62,213 bases of DNA from Planctomycetales bacterium (GCA_020426625.1 JAGQPR010000002.1:1-62213), one strand, 5' to 3'; shown: positions 29,513 to 38,694, counted from the stretch's first letter. Program-made: numbers and translations. Notes: a model not told the origin generated them from the letters alone.

Positions 29513-29632
29513 GGATGTGCATCACGGCGGTACATGGTGGCTACCCTAGAAACGACGGTATTTATTGTGCGACCGTTACCGCCGCACATTTCGACGCGGT
29601 AAAGATTTACAGGTTTGTCAAGGAAGACGCAC

Positions 29633-30667
29633 ATGGCAGACGATTCGAGAATTGAAGACATACTGAAGAATGCTGGCATGCCCAGCGAGTCTGCCGACGC
29701 CAGCGACGAGGATAGCATTGCCGAAGCGATGTTATCAGGTGGTAAAAAGCCGACCGCCGGCAGGCAGCGAGTAGTCGCCTACGACTTCAAACGTCCAGAG
29801 CGCGTAGGCAAGGAGCAGATGCGAGCTCTGCAATCATTGCATGAAGGCTTTTCGCGCAATTTTGGGGCATCCGCTTCCGCGTTACTGAGGACGATTGTCG
29901 AATCCAAGTTGATAAGCGTCGACCAGCTGACGTACAGCGAGTTTGTCTACAGTCTGGAAATTCCGACTTGCTTCAACTTGCTGCGCCCAGCACCTTTGGA
30001 AGGCAACTGGATACTGGACATTAGCCCCTCCATTCTCTTTCCGATTATTGATCGCATGCTCGGTGGATCTGCCTCCGGCGAGTCCGTGATGAAGCGTCCA
30101 CTCAGTGATATTGAGCTACGTTTGGCAGGGCGGGTTACTTCGACCTTTTTGCGAGAGTTGACCTTGGCATGGAAGAACACGATTGCCTTGGAATTCGAAT
30201 TGCAGCGCGTCGAAAGCAACCCTCAACTAGTGCAAATCGTGCCTCCTAACGAAGTTGTGGTGCTTGTCAGCTTCGAACTAATCATGGGCAAATCGCGAGG
30301 CATGGTTAACCTGTGCATTCCGTTCAACACCATTGAACGCATTGGTACCAAGCTGACCAATAACACCTGGATCGGTTACGCTTCCAGCAAGTCCGACGAA
30401 GGCATGCGGAACCAGATTTCAAGTCTGCTGGGCGAGTCACGCGTCGAGCTGGTTGTCCATGTGGCAAAATCCACCATTCGAGCTGTGGACTTGCTCAATC
30501 TGCAAGTGGGAGATGTAGTCACCACCGACAAAGACATCCATTCGCCTTTGGAAATTCTGGTAGAGGGCGTTGGCAAATTCGAAGGTCGCGCTGGAGCATT
30601 CAAGGGACATAAGGCGGTCGAAGTGCGCTCCGAAGCGCCCATAGCCCCAGGGCAAGCCAGGCATTAG
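29633..30667 (+). CDS. fliM: Flagellar motor switch protein FliM
   Basis: About 344 residues from ATG 29633, preceded by AAGGAAG at a good distance; a TTG at 29615 extends the frame but lacks a site. FliM features are the N-terminal region ahead of VGKEQMRALQSLHEGFSRNF, the CheC-like middle domain (NWILDISPSILFPIIDRMLGG and SDIELRLAGRVTSTFLREL) and the C-terminal SpoA domain (RVELVVHVAKSTIRAVDLLNLQVGDVV). The protein forms the switch ring that receives CheY-P. No other flagellar gene is nearby, so it is an orphan locus. Its stop overlaps that of the convergent permease gene by 4 nt. Confidence 0.93.
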   Translation: MADDSRIEDILKNAGMPSESADASDEDSIAEAMLSGGKKPTAGRQRVVAYDFKRPERVGKEQMRALQSLHEGFSRNFGASASALLRTIVESKLISVDQLTYSEFVYSLEIPTCFNLLRPAPLEGNWILDISPSILFPIIDRMLGGSASGESVMKRPLSDIELRLAGRVTSTFLRELTLAWKNTIALEFELQRVESNPQLVQIVPPNEVVVLVSFELIMGKSRGMVNLCIPFNTIERIGTKLTNNTWIGYASSKSDEGMRNQISSLLGESRVELVVHVAKSTIRAVDLLNLQVGDVVTTDKDIHSPLEILVEGVGKFEGRAGAFKGHKAVEVRSEAPIAPGQARH

Positions 30668-31596
30668 TTTCTATCGAATGCCAACGTCACGATCGCTGCG
30701 ATCAGGGCGCATGCTCCGGTTAAGCGGACAGCAAACACTCGCGGCAGAAGGCCTTTTTCGGGCACGCCAAGCCAACTGCCAAGAACTGCGATGAGAATCA
30801 AGCTCCACAAACCCCGGCTGCTGTAAACGACGTTGGCAGCGGCGGCTTGGCCCCAGAAGGCAACACTTCCGACGATGGCCATTGCTTGCAGTGCAAAGAA
30901 TATCGCTGCCCCAGCCAGCGGAGCCCATGCGTGCCGAGGCAAACTGCGGAGTTTGCTTTCGAACATAGGAATCATCACCCACGACATGCCAATGCTGCAC
31001 AGGAAAGTTAGCGGCAGGAATCCACCTTGATTCCAAGCTTGACTCCAGAGCTGCACGCACACGTCAAACATCGCAAAGGCGCCTGCTCCCATTGCCGCTG
31101 TTATCGCGGAGAACAGGGCGCGAGCTCGATTGCCGGTGCCTTCCGAATAGTTGAGCAACATCAGGGCAACCGCTGACAATAAGCAAGCAACCCATATGCG
31201 GGACGGCACCGATGCAATTCCTAGCAAAGCCAAGAACAGCGGCACGAAAATCAGCTTCAACCCCAAGACGGGCGCTGCCACCGAAATATCACCCTTAGTC
31301 AGTGATACGAGTGTGAGTATTTGACCAGCAACAAATAGTACCGCTACCAACATGGGTTGCCACCACAGAAAGAACGGAGGCAAACCCTCGCAAGCGAACC
31401 ACAGCGGTTGGAAAGCGAGTGCGGTTACGACGTTGGACACAAAGCTGACGCGCCACACGTCAATTCGATGCTTGGCAGTCAACCGCAAGCTAACCGCAGC
31501 CATGGCAAATAGTATGGCAGCCAACAACGGGAGCACGAAGACTCCAAATACCGCACTATCGATGATCATGTTGTCTGTCTCGAACCGCGACGGCAT
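30664..31596 (-). CDS. EamA/DMT-like membrane permease
   Basis: 310 residues with about ten hydrophobic helices in two halves (VFVLPLLAAILFAMAAVSL; ALFSAITAAMGAGAFAMFD), as in drug/metabolite transporters. The substrate cannot be read. The start ATG at 31594-31596 overlaps the stop of the thioredoxin-like gene as TAATG, which implies translational coupling. The 3' end overlaps fliM tail to tail. A second Met ten residues in is possible but would lose the coupling. Confidence 0.75.
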   Translation of the reverse strand: MPSRFETDNMIIDSAVFGVFVLPLLAAILFAMAAVSLRLTAKHRIDVWRVSFVSNVVTALAFQPLWFACEGLPPFFLWWQPMLVAVLFVAGQILTLVSLTKGDISVAAPVLGLKLIFVPLFLALLGIASVPSRIWVACLLSAVALMLLNYSEGTGNRARALFSAITAAMGAGAFAMFDVCVQLWSQAWNQGGFLPLTFLCSIGMSWVMIPMFESKLRSLPRHAWAPLAGAAIFFALQAMAIVGSVAFWGQAAAANVVYSSRGLWSLILIAVLGSWLGVPEKGLLPRVFAVRLTGACALIAAIVTLAFDRN

Positions 31597-32450
31597 TAAT
31601 AGAGCGCCGACGACAACTTGCGCCGATATTCGCGAGTTACCTCGGATTCGCTGGGCAACACACGAAACACATCGACCATCAACTGCCGAGCGGATTCTCC
31701 CGTTTGCTTGCGATCGCGCATCACCAACGACAAACAGATTTCTAATGCCTCCACGTATTCTCCAGCGCCAGCCAAACCCTCTGCCAAAGCCAGTTGCATG
31801 CCAAAATCATCTGGATTCGCGTCAGCGGCTGCACGCGCGGCAGCGACGTCGACGCCGGCCTTGGCTTGCAGCTCGATAGCGGCCTTCAAGTTCTCTGCCT
31901 CAGGTTCTAAGAATCCGCGGGCTTCCAGAGCGGTGATTATGTCCAGCGCTGCTTGGCTATTGCCGACCTCCAATTGAGTTTGTGCAAGGAGAATTGCGAT
32001 ATCGGCATCCTCGGGTGCTTGGTCCCGTAGCATTTGCAGCGACTGTATCGCATTGACCGGATCAGTTGCGACCAATTGTTTGGCAGCCAGCAGATCGGCT
32101 TTTTGCGCTATTTGGGCCAACCACATCCGCACGTGGGCTTCCGGCAGGGCGCCCTGAAACATGTCGATCGGCTTGCCATCCAAAACTCCGTAAACCGCAG
32201 GTATCCCTGCCACACCAAAGCGCCCAGCGGCCTGCGGTGCCTGTTCGGTATCTGCTTTTACAAGCACAAACTTTCCAGCAAACTCTTCGGTTAGCTGTTC
32301 CAGGATGGGCCCCAGCGCGCGGCAGGGAGCGCACCAAGTAGCCCAAAAATCGACCACCACAGGTACTGTCTTGGAGCGCTCAATCACATCCGTATCGAAT
32401 GTCTCGTCGGTGGTATTCACAATCCACGGGGAACTGCTTGCTGGATTCAT
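31596..32450 (-). CDS. CnoX/YbbN-like thioredoxin-TPR protein
   Basis: 284 residues. The N-terminal thioredoxin domain (about 8-110) has the active site FWATWCAPCRALGP and the cis-Pro at GVAGIPAVYG. The C-terminal half is a set of TPR-like helices (DADIAILLAQTQLEVGNSQAALD; MQLALAEGLAGAGEYVEALEI). This is the architecture of CnoX (YbbN), a holdase that protects substrates from oxidation and hands them to chaperonin. E. coli CnoX lacks the CxxC pair; here CAPC is intact, so thiol-disulfide exchange is likely. No signal peptide, so cytoplasmic. The next gene starts on its stop codon (TAATG). Confidence 0.9.
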   Translation of the reverse strand: MNPASSSPWIVNTTDETFDTDVIERSKTVPVVVDFWATWCAPCRALGPILEQLTEEFAGKFVLVKADTEQAPQAAGRFGVAGIPAVYGVLDGKPIDMFQGALPEAHVRMWLAQIAQKADLLAAKQLVATDPVNAIQSLQMLRDQAPEDADIAILLAQTQLEVGNSQAALDIITALEARGFLEPEAENLKAAIELQAKAGVDVAAARAAADANPDDFGMQLALAEGLAGAGEYVEALEICLSLVMRDRKQTGESARQLMVDVFRVLPSESEVTREYRRKLSSALY

Positions 32451-32759
32451 AACCTATCTTTTCGTGTTAACTCGTTTGTCAATGTGAACCTGATTACCAA
32501 CTTATACAGGTCGCGTCCAGCTTTGATGCTTTAATCATTAACGCATTATTGTGCTAGCCTCACACTCCACCGCGTGAAGTATAGATATCCACGACCACAC
32601 AAATTCCATGCCCCCTCGTTGGGTAGCTTTTCAAGTGCATCCACGATACCTAAGCCATCCTCGCAGAAGTTTTTCCCATCATTAGCCGTTTTGGCGTTAG
32701 CCACGGTTGTTCAAGTATCAGAAAACTTGTGCGTTGGTGCCTACTTGCAATTGGCTACC
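32451..32759. other. Spacer without a recognisable gene
   Basis: About 309 bases between the start of the thioredoxin-like gene and a DUF1501 remnant. It is relatively AT-rich near 32530-32560. A 76-codon plus-strand frame has no ribosome site or motif and is rejected. The promoter of the thioredoxin-like gene should lie here. Confidence 0.4.
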
Positions 32760-33119
32760 TCAAGAAAGCAAGTCGTGAATAACATTTCCATGCACGTCGG
32801 TTAACCGAAAATGCCGCCCCTGGAATTTGAAGGTGAACCGTTCGTGGTCGATTCCCAGCAAATGCATGATCGTCGCCTGCAGATCGTGTGGATCCACCGG
32901 ATCACGTGTAACGTTAAATCCAAAATCGTCCGTCTCACCGTGCGTGTGGCCAGCCTTGATCCCACCACCAGCAAGCCAGCTAGTAAATGCATATGGATGG
33001 TGATCACGACCAAACTTCTGTTTGTCGGAGATCTTTCCCTGTACGAATGGGGTTCGGCCGAATTCTCCAGACCAGATTACCAAAGTGTCAGCCAACAGTC
33101 CTCGTTGTTTCAGATCCCT
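32760..33119 (-). pseudogene. C-terminal remnant of a DUF1501 gene
   Basis: The frame reads [24 protein letters not shown] and continues through [38 protein letters not shown] and [12 protein letters not shown] to a normal stop. This is the conserved C-terminus of DUF1501 (sulfatase-like, usually Tat-exported, about 450-500 residues). An in-frame TGA at 33120-33122 sits directly before it and no upstream part is found in any frame, so about three quarters of the gene is gone. The usual partner gene (DUF1549/DUF1553) is also absent. Confidence 0.75.
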
Positions 33120-33138
33120 TCATTCCAGCATCGAAGCA

Positions 33139-33176
33139 TAAAAAACAAACAACTGCTAGCCAATGTAGCCAGCAGT
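33139..33176 (-). terminator. Intrinsic terminator of the metal-binding protein gene
   Basis: On the minus strand an 11-bp stem (33166-33176 with 33152-33162, two G-U pairs in RNA) closes a 3-nt loop and is followed by the T-rich run TTGTTTGTTTTTT. It stands about 60 nt after the stop at 33236. Confidence 0.75.
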
Positions 33177-33235
33177 CGTCAGTCCTCATCATCACCACGT
33201 AAAGTGAAGCTGGTAGATTTACAGCTACGGAAATC

Positions 33236-33712
33236 CTACTCAGCTTTTTCTTTGACCACTTCAAACTTGGCCATTTTGAACGCCTTTTCACCGAACAGCT
33301 TTTCGACCTTCTCGTCGTCCTTCATCTTTTCGGCGGTGCCTTTGCAATTTGTGCAACAGAAGCCAATCTCGGCGCCACTGACTTTAATCTGAGTGTCGTC
33401 TGCTACTGGCTTTCCTGAAAAAGGACACGCTTGTTGAGCATACTGCTTGGTCGCAACCAATTGATGATTGGCACTTGCAGCATGCTTTTCCTTTTCTTCC
33501 TTGGACATCTTTTCGTATTTGGCCAAGCAGTTGTCGCAACAGAAATAAACCTTGCCGTCCTTCCACTTGGACGCTTTTTCTTTCTTGGCATCATTCTTGG
33601 CAACCATCAGGCATTTTACGCCTTCGAGCGAAACGCCGCTGGCGGCAATACCAATGGAAGCTGACAACATGACCATCGCCGCCAAGCTAGTGACAAAGAA
33701 TTTAGGGTTCAT
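33236..33712 (-). CDS. Secreted protein with two TRASH/YHS-like metal-binding units
   Basis: 158 residues. It has a signal peptide (FFVTSLAAMVMLSASIGIAAS). The mature part has two similar units: first KCLMVAK then KVYFCCDNCLAKYEKM, second ACPFSGKP then IGFCCTNCKGTAEKM. Each gives one Cys plus a CCxxC pair followed by a short helix, as in TRASH/YHS treble-clef domains that bind copper or other soft metals. The rest is Lys-rich. A periplasmic metal-binding or metal-handling role is likely; the metal is not known. A good intrinsic terminator follows at 33139-33176, so it is a one-gene unit. Confidence 0.8.
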   Translation of the reverse strand: MNPKFFVTSLAAMVMLSASIGIAASGVSLEGVKCLMVAKNDAKKEKASKWKDGKVYFCCDNCLAKYEKMSKEEKEKHAASANHQLVATKQYAQQACPFSGKPVADDTQIKVSGAEIGFCCTNCKGTAEKMKDDEKVEKLFGEKAFKMAKFEVVKEKAE

Positions 33713-33834
33713 CTGGAACTCCCGTGTTGAGCTAGTGAAACGAGGGCCCTTACTTTCGCGCCCTAACCACCAACTACTCTAAGTCGTAGCCGCTAGACAG
33801 GCAAGGTGTTGCGATCACCGAGCGGGGCTACCAC

Positions 33835-34851
33835 CTACCATTGGAGTACGCAAGCGTTCCAAGACAGCCCAACGCCAAATCCGACTAGTGCCAATTTGTG
33901 CCCTGGCTGAATTTTCCCATCCGCCAGTGATTGCTCGATGGCCAACGGAATGGATGCGGAAACCGTATTCCCCACGTTTTCCATGGCGTAGACAACTCGC
34001 GAGGGCTCAAGGCCACAGCAAATGGCCAGGTTTTCGATCATGAATCGGTTGGCCTGGTGGAAAACCCACCAGTCAATATCCTGCTTTGCCAGTCCAGCTT
34101 TGCCGAGCAACTCCGTCACAAGCTTAGGAACCTGGTTCAGCGCGAACGCAAAGATCGCTTGTCCGTCCATGAACAAGTGGTCATCGCTACGAATGCTACC
34201 AGTCGCATCTGTATGTTCAATAGCCGTCGCGTCGCTCTTTGGCAAGCGAAAGCCACCGCTGGGCACAGTCAGACATTGAGCGCCTGAACCGTCCGTACCA
34301 GTGACGAAGGGTCCGATACAAGTCTGCTCCGCTTCAGCGATGCCGACTAGCGTCGCAGCTGCCCCATCGCCAAACAGAGCCCGCACCGTGCGGTCCTTGG
34401 GATGCACGAGCTTCGAATACGTTTCGCCGGTGATCAGCAGCACGTTTCGGGCAGCTGACGTTTCGACTAAGGCCTTGGCAAGTTGCAATCCACAGACAAA
34501 GCCGCTGCAACCCAAGCGAAAATCAAACGCGCCTACGTGTGTTCCAAGCCCAAGGCGATGTTGGACGACGCACGCATCCGAGGGCAGCCAGCGGTCTGGG
34601 GTCTGGCTGCAGACTATGACATAATCGATGGCAGCCAATTCGACGATGTTTCTTTCGAGCAATCTTTGCGAAGCCTGCAAGCCCAGGTCCAAGGATGTCT
34701 CGCCATCGGCGGCTATATGGCGACTGACGATACCCGTCTTGCCAGCAATTCTCTGCATATCCCAATCGGGATTCTCAGCTGCCAAATCGTCGTTTGTCTC
34801 AACTCGATGTGGTAGATAGCCCGCAATTCCAAGGATTCTTGCATGCACCAT
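33835..34851 (-). CDS. Beta-ketoacyl-ACP synthase III (FabH-like)
   Basis: 338 residues from ATG 34849-34851; the frame stays open upstream but those 62 residues overlap the SDR gene and lack fold character. The catalytic triad is complete: Cys115 (DFRLGCSGFVCGL), His265 (WWVFHQANRFM), Asn295 (ENVGNTVSASIP). FabH condenses acyl-CoA with malonyl-ACP; variants make ketones, olefin precursors or secondary metabolites. It lies third in a minus-strand run after a sulfotransferase and an SDR, 59 nt behind the latter. That context favours a special lipid or small-molecule pathway over housekeeping fatty-acid initiation, so I do not call it fabH. Confidence 0.9.
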   Translation of the reverse strand: MVHARILGIAGYLPHRVETNDDLAAENPDWDMQRIAGKTGIVSRHIAADGETSLDLGLQASQRLLERNIVELAAIDYVIVCSQTPDRWLPSDACVVQHRLGLGTHVGAFDFRLGCSGFVCGLQLAKALVETSAARNVLLITGETYSKLVHPKDRTVRALFGDGAAATLVGIAEAEQTCIGPFVTGTDGSGAQCLTVPSGGFRLPKSDATAIEHTDATGSIRSDDHLFMDGQAIFAFALNQVPKLVTELLGKAGLAKQDIDWWVFHQANRFMIENLAICCGLEPSRVVYAMENVGNTVSASIPLAIEQSLADGKIQPGHKLALVGFGVGLSWNACVLQW

Positions 34852-34910
34852 GTTGCAGTAATTCAGTCTTAGTATGTGGCAATTAGTTGCATCTGTGCTG
34901 TGCTGGGCAT

Positions 34911-35801
34911 TCAACGCATGGCCCGCTGCATAATATAATCCATCCAGCGAACAGGCAGCAGGTTGCTGGCGATGACTGCGGCATGAGTTCGCAGGCCGAC
35001 GCGGTAATGACTGCGCGGAATCCTCGCAGTGAGGCAACGGCGAACTGCAGAAACGACCGTCGCAGTGGGCAAGCCTGTGCGTCCCATCGTCAAACTTGAG
35101 CGGGTAGCCGATCGCAATTGTTCCTTGTATCGGGCAGCCACTTCAGCCGTATTCTCGTCCGGCAGCTCATCGATTTGATGGCTCACCTTGTTCCATATTG
35201 GCGTAGCAATGCTGTCGGGCTGAATCAGCGATACCGCGATTTTCCATGGTCGCAGTTCCAACCGCCATGCGTCCGCCATGGCTTCCAGAGCATGCTTGGA
35301 TGCGGCATAGGCACCATAGTACGGCGGGGTAACGCGACCGCTGATTGAACCGATGAGCACGATTCTTGCAGATCCAAGCCGCTGCTTGACTCGCTGTAAT
35401 TGAGCAAGGCGGACCAATGGCATGGCTGCCCGAATGACTGTGTGCACACCAAAGACATTGACAGCGAATTGCCTGTGAAAATCTTCAGTCGACAGCAACT
35501 CCATGGGACCAGGCACGACGATACCGGCGTTATTGACAATTGCGTCCAGTCCACACGAACCCACCAGAGTCGATACCTGCGCGATGGCAGCTTGGACCAT
35601 AGCTTCGTCCGTCACATCAAAGATCAACGGATGTACGTTTGCCCCCGTGGCAACCAACTGCTCCGCGTCGTGATCGTTGCGTACGCTGGCAAAAACTCGC
35701 CAACCAGCCGCAGCCAAGACGCGAGCGCAGGCAAGGCCGATACCCGATGAACATCCGGTGATCAAGACAGACGGACAGTACTGTTCCGAAGCGTCACTCA
35801 T
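34911..35801 (-). CDS. Short-chain dehydrogenase/reductase
   Basis: About 296 residues from ATG 35799-35801, which overlaps the upstream sulfotransferase stop by 8 nt; ATG 35819 would overlap by 26 nt. Classical SDR features are the cofactor loop TGCSSGIGLACA, NNAG, the catalytic Ser in IGSISGRV and the YGAYAASKH Tyr-Lys pair. The C-terminal ~60 residues resemble SDRs acting on lipophilic substrates (GLRTHAAVIASNLLPVRWMDYIM). Between a sulfotransferase and a FabH-like synthase it probably reduces a beta-keto or alcohol/ketone intermediate of the same product. Confidence 0.9.
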   Translation of the reverse strand: MSDASEQYCPSVLITGCSSGIGLACARVLAAAGWRVFASVRNDHDAEQLVATGANVHPLIFDVTDEAMVQAAIAQVSTLVGSCGLDAIVNNAGIVVPGPMELLSTEDFHRQFAVNVFGVHTVIRAAMPLVRLAQLQRVKQRLGSARIVLIGSISGRVTPPYYGAYAASKHALEAMADAWRLELRPWKIAVSLIQPDSIATPIWNKVSHQIDELPDENTAEVAARYKEQLRSATRSSLTMGRTGLPTATVVSAVRRCLTARIPRSHYRVGLRTHAAVIASNLLPVRWMDYIMQRAMR

Positions 35802-36966
35802 CGTCGTCGGTGTAGCCATATCGGTTAAAGTAGCTGGCCCAACGGTTTCGCAGTGCCAACTGCTGCGATTCGCTTAACTCGTAGCGGTTTTTCTTGTAAC
35901 TGCCCGCCTCCCTGACATAGGCTTGCCAGCTGTTCATCACTTGAGTATGAACGGGCAAATTGAAGTGCGCGTATATACTCTTCAGGCTGGCAATGGGATC
36001 AGCGGCCACGTCCTCGTACTTTACTTCGAAGAATTGCTGGCTCTTGAGCAAGTGCCTGTCCGCGTCAAAGGCTTGATACATTTCACAAAACGTCTGCAAT
36101 ACTTCTTCTTCCAGATCTTCAAAACGGGGAACTTGCAGACCTTGGTACTGATACATGCGTTTCCACGTATGGATGGTGGATGGAAACAGATCCATCGGAT
36201 TTCTGGAAATGTGTATGAAACGTGCGTTAGGCAAGATCTCCAAGAGCGCGGCCACGCGAAAAGTATGCACGGGCGTCTTCAGGATGATTCGCTTCGATTC
36301 GCGTGCAGTCAGCGCTTTTAACAGCCACATAAACTGATCTTGCCATTGTCGACGCAGCGGAGCGGGCAATCCCCGCAAATCCTGGTAAGCTCGGTCAACC
36401 ACCGGCAGATTGGGAAACATGATTTTCAAATAGGGTGAGGGCATTCCCATGTTGCATAATGCCCACTCATCTTCTTGAGGCAAATTCCATCCAATGGCCA
36501 TATTGTCCATGGGACGTTTTCGCGGCAAGAAAATACTGAGCAGCCCTTTCAGCCAAACCTCGCTAACCAAGAAGTGGTTTGGACTGAAACAAGCGTAAGT
36601 GTTGGGGAACGTAAAATTCTCATCCAACACTAACAATTCATGCAGTAAAGTCGTCCCCGAGCGCCAATGCCCCACCACAAAGATAGGATCGGCAGCCAAG
36701 TCAGTGCGTTCTATCTTCCGTCCGTACAGCAGTCGCTGAAGTACCGCCAGTGAGGAGTTGAAGGTGCTCATCGCGCCTAAGATGCAGGCCATCGGCACCT
36801 TGCTGGGTGAAACGCGAAAGCCATGCCGCCGCAGCGCATTGAACCAGCCCGAGAGGCAAATCCCGCTCCACGCGCGAAGATGCCAAGGTCTGTCGATCGC
36901 ACCCGTCAAACGGGCATGTCTGGAAGCTTGACTGGAGTTCGCGGATTCCAACACGGCAAAGATCAT
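35794..36966 (-). CDS. Sulfotransferase family protein
   Basis: About 390 residues from ATG 36964-36966; the frame extends to 37098 but that part looks non-coding. The PAPS 5'-phosphosulfate loop is FVVGHWRSGTTLLHELL, and the 3'-phosphate site is FIHISRNPMDLFPSTIHTW. A conserved ILKTPVHTFR segment lies between. Family members move sulfate from PAPS to hydroxyls of lipids, sugars or peptides. A hydrophobic stretch near the N-terminus (VPMACILGAMSTF) may associate with membrane. It starts a three-gene operon with an SDR and a FabH-like synthase, so a sulfated lipid or ketide alcohol is a reasonable guess. Confidence 0.85.
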   Translation of the reverse strand: MIFAVLESANSSQASRHARLTGAIDRPWHLRAWSGICLSGWFNALRRHGFRVSPSKVPMACILGAMSTFNSSLAVLQRLLYGRKIERTDLAADPIFVVGHWRSGTTLLHELLVLDENFTFPNTYACFSPNHFLVSEVWLKGLLSIFLPRKRPMDNMAIGWNLPQEDEWALCNMGMPSPYLKIMFPNLPVVDRAYQDLRGLPAPLRRQWQDQFMWLLKALTARESKRIILKTPVHTFRVAALLEILPNARFIHISRNPMDLFPSTIHTWKRMYQYQGLQVPRFEDLEEEVLQTFCEMYQAFDADRHLLKSQQFFEVKYEDVAADPIASLKSIYAHFNLPVHTQVMNSWQAYVREAGSYKKNRYELSESQQLALRNRWASYFNRYGYTDDDE

Positions 36967-37554
36967 TGACGAATGAGATAGTAGCGGGTGATGGTGCCAG
37001 CCATCCAAGATTCTGGGCTGCGGCGCTGTCCTACGACATTCAGCAGCCGACACAAGGAATATCAAGTTGTGTGTACGTCGGAATAAGCACCAACGCATGA
37101 GTTTTCTGATAATTGAACAACCGTGGCTAACGCCTAAGCGCTATTTATGCGGAAAACTTCTGCGTGGATGTTTACTAAGAAGCACGGCTTTGGAAACAAG
37201 CTCAGGGTCTGCGGAAACAATGACTTGGCTGTTTATCCGGTCAATGGAAACGCCCGAGTTGCTCCTCCACAGATCCTTATACCGCAGTGAGCGAATTCCA
37301 GCTACCACCATCGAATTCGAAACTGCAACCTTGTCAGGATACACCGGGTCAAGCACGCTGGATGATGCCGAAGTTAGGGAAAAATCGGCGTCCGGCTCAG
37401 TCGCACCATGGGCTTCACACTCAGCTGGGGACCCAGGTTCAATCTTTGCAGGGTATGCCATGGACCACTGGCCGCCTTGGCCTGTGCCGCAAACATGCCG
37501 GATGCTCTACAATAGCTTGGTCAATTCATCCGAAATGCCAAGGATTCTACAACC
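36967..37554. other. Spacer with no convincing gene
   Basis: About 590 bases between the sulfotransferase start and the aldose epimerase start. Opposed frames of 163 and 106 codons cover it, but neither has a ribosome site, domain or membrane feature. A short repeat, CAACCGTGGCTAACG, is at 37118-37132 and recurs at 61983-61997. Promoters for both flanking genes are expected here. Confidence 0.45.
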
Positions 37555-38694
37555 ATGAGAATAATTGCCGCCCTTCTCCTACTGGGCCTTTCGACCCTGA
37601 GCGCACCAGCAGCCGAAATCCAAGTCGAAAACTTTGGTAAGACCAAAACTGGCGACGACGTCGAATTGTTTACTTTGTCCAACGATTTGGGAATGCAGGC
37701 CAAGGTCATGACGCGAGGAGCGACCTTGGTCGAATTGCATGTACCCGACCGCGACGGAAAAATGGCAGATGTGGTCCTGGGCTTCGACAATGTGCAAGGT
37801 TATGAATCGGACGAAAATGCCTATTTCGGATGCACCGCAGGTCGCGTTTGCAATCGAATTGCCAAAGGAAAATTCTCGCTCAACGGCCGGGATTACCAGC
37901 TGGCAATCAACAACGAACCAAACCATCTGCACGGAGGAGTGGAAAAGAGTCTGGATAAAGTCGTTTGGAGTGGCAAGTCTTTTGAAAATGACCGAGGTCA
38001 AGGAGTGACCTTGACCTATCTCAGCCCAGATGGAGAGGAAGGATACCCCGGCAACTTGACTGTGAAAGTAACGTACTTGCTTATGAAGGACAAGAACAAT
38101 CTAAGCGTGCGATTTACGGCAACCACTGACCAGGCAACTCCAGTCAACCTGACCAACCACGCGTATTTCAATCTTGCAGGACATGGGAGCGCAACCATCT
38201 TGGACCACCAGTTGCGAATCAACGCCGATCGCTACACCGCCGTGGATGACACACTGATTCCAACTGGCGAATTGGTCTCCGTGGACGGCACGCCATTGGA
38301 CTTTCGCAAACTGACGAACATCGGCAAACGAATCGCGGAAGTCGTTGATACTCCGACGCTGGGCTACGACCATAACTATGTGCTCAATGCTGCTGAGGAC
38401 AACAAGCCGATGCGCTTCGCCGCCGCTTTGTTTGACAAGGATTCGGGACGTAGGATGCGGATCATGACCACTGAACCCGGCATCCAGTTGTACACAGGTA
38501 ACTTCTTGGCAGGTGCCAGGGGCAAAGCCGGCAAGACGTACGCTCACCAAAGCGCCTGTTGCTTGGAAACGCAACACTTCCCGGACTCCATCAACCATCC
38601 CGCGTTTCCTTCCACCGTGCTTGAACCCGGCCAAACATTCCAATCACAAACGATATTCGCCTTTTCCACTGACAACCAGGACGTTGCCAAATGA
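37555..38694 (+). CDS. Exported aldose 1-epimerase (galactose mutarotase)
   Basis: 379 residues. There is a signal peptide (MRIIAALLLLGLSTLSAPAAE). The GalM fold is shown by GCTAGRVCNRIAKGKFSLNG, the catalytic-His regions NEPNHLHGGVE and NLTNHAYFNLAG, the PTGELVSVDGTPLDF loop, LGYDHNYVL, and the late Glu in SACCLETQHFPDSINHPAFP. It interconverts alpha and beta anomers of hexoses; export suggests a role with sugars freed outside the cell. Its stop overlaps the ATG of the rhodanese gene (ATGA), so the two are coupled. Confidence 0.93.
   Translation: MRIIAALLLLGLSTLSAPAAEIQVENFGKTKTGDDVELFTLSNDLGMQAKVMTRGATLVELHVPDRDGKMADVVLGFDNVQGYESDENAYFGCTAGRVCNRIAKGKFSLNGRDYQLAINNEPNHLHGGVEKSLDKVVWSGKSFENDRGQGVTLTYLSPDGEEGYPGNLTVKVTYLLMKDKNNLSVRFTATTDQATPVNLTNHAYFNLAGHGSATILDHQLRINADRYTAVDDTLIPTGELVSVDGTPLDFRKLTNIGKRIAEVVDTPTLGYDHNYVLNAAEDNKPMRFAAALFDKDSGRRMRIMTTEPGIQLYTGNFLAGARGKAGKTYAHQSACCLETQHFPDSINHPAFPSTVLEPGQTFQSQTIFAFSTDNQDVAK

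Noticed and set aside
32574..32804. 76-codon plus-strand frame
   Set aside because: Overlaps the DUF1501 remnant antisense, with no ribosome site or motif.
37067..37558. 163-codon plus-strand frame and 106-codon minus-strand frame in the same spacer
   Set aside because: They exclude each other, lack ribosome sites and recognisable features, and the plus frame starts inside the sulfotransferase leader.
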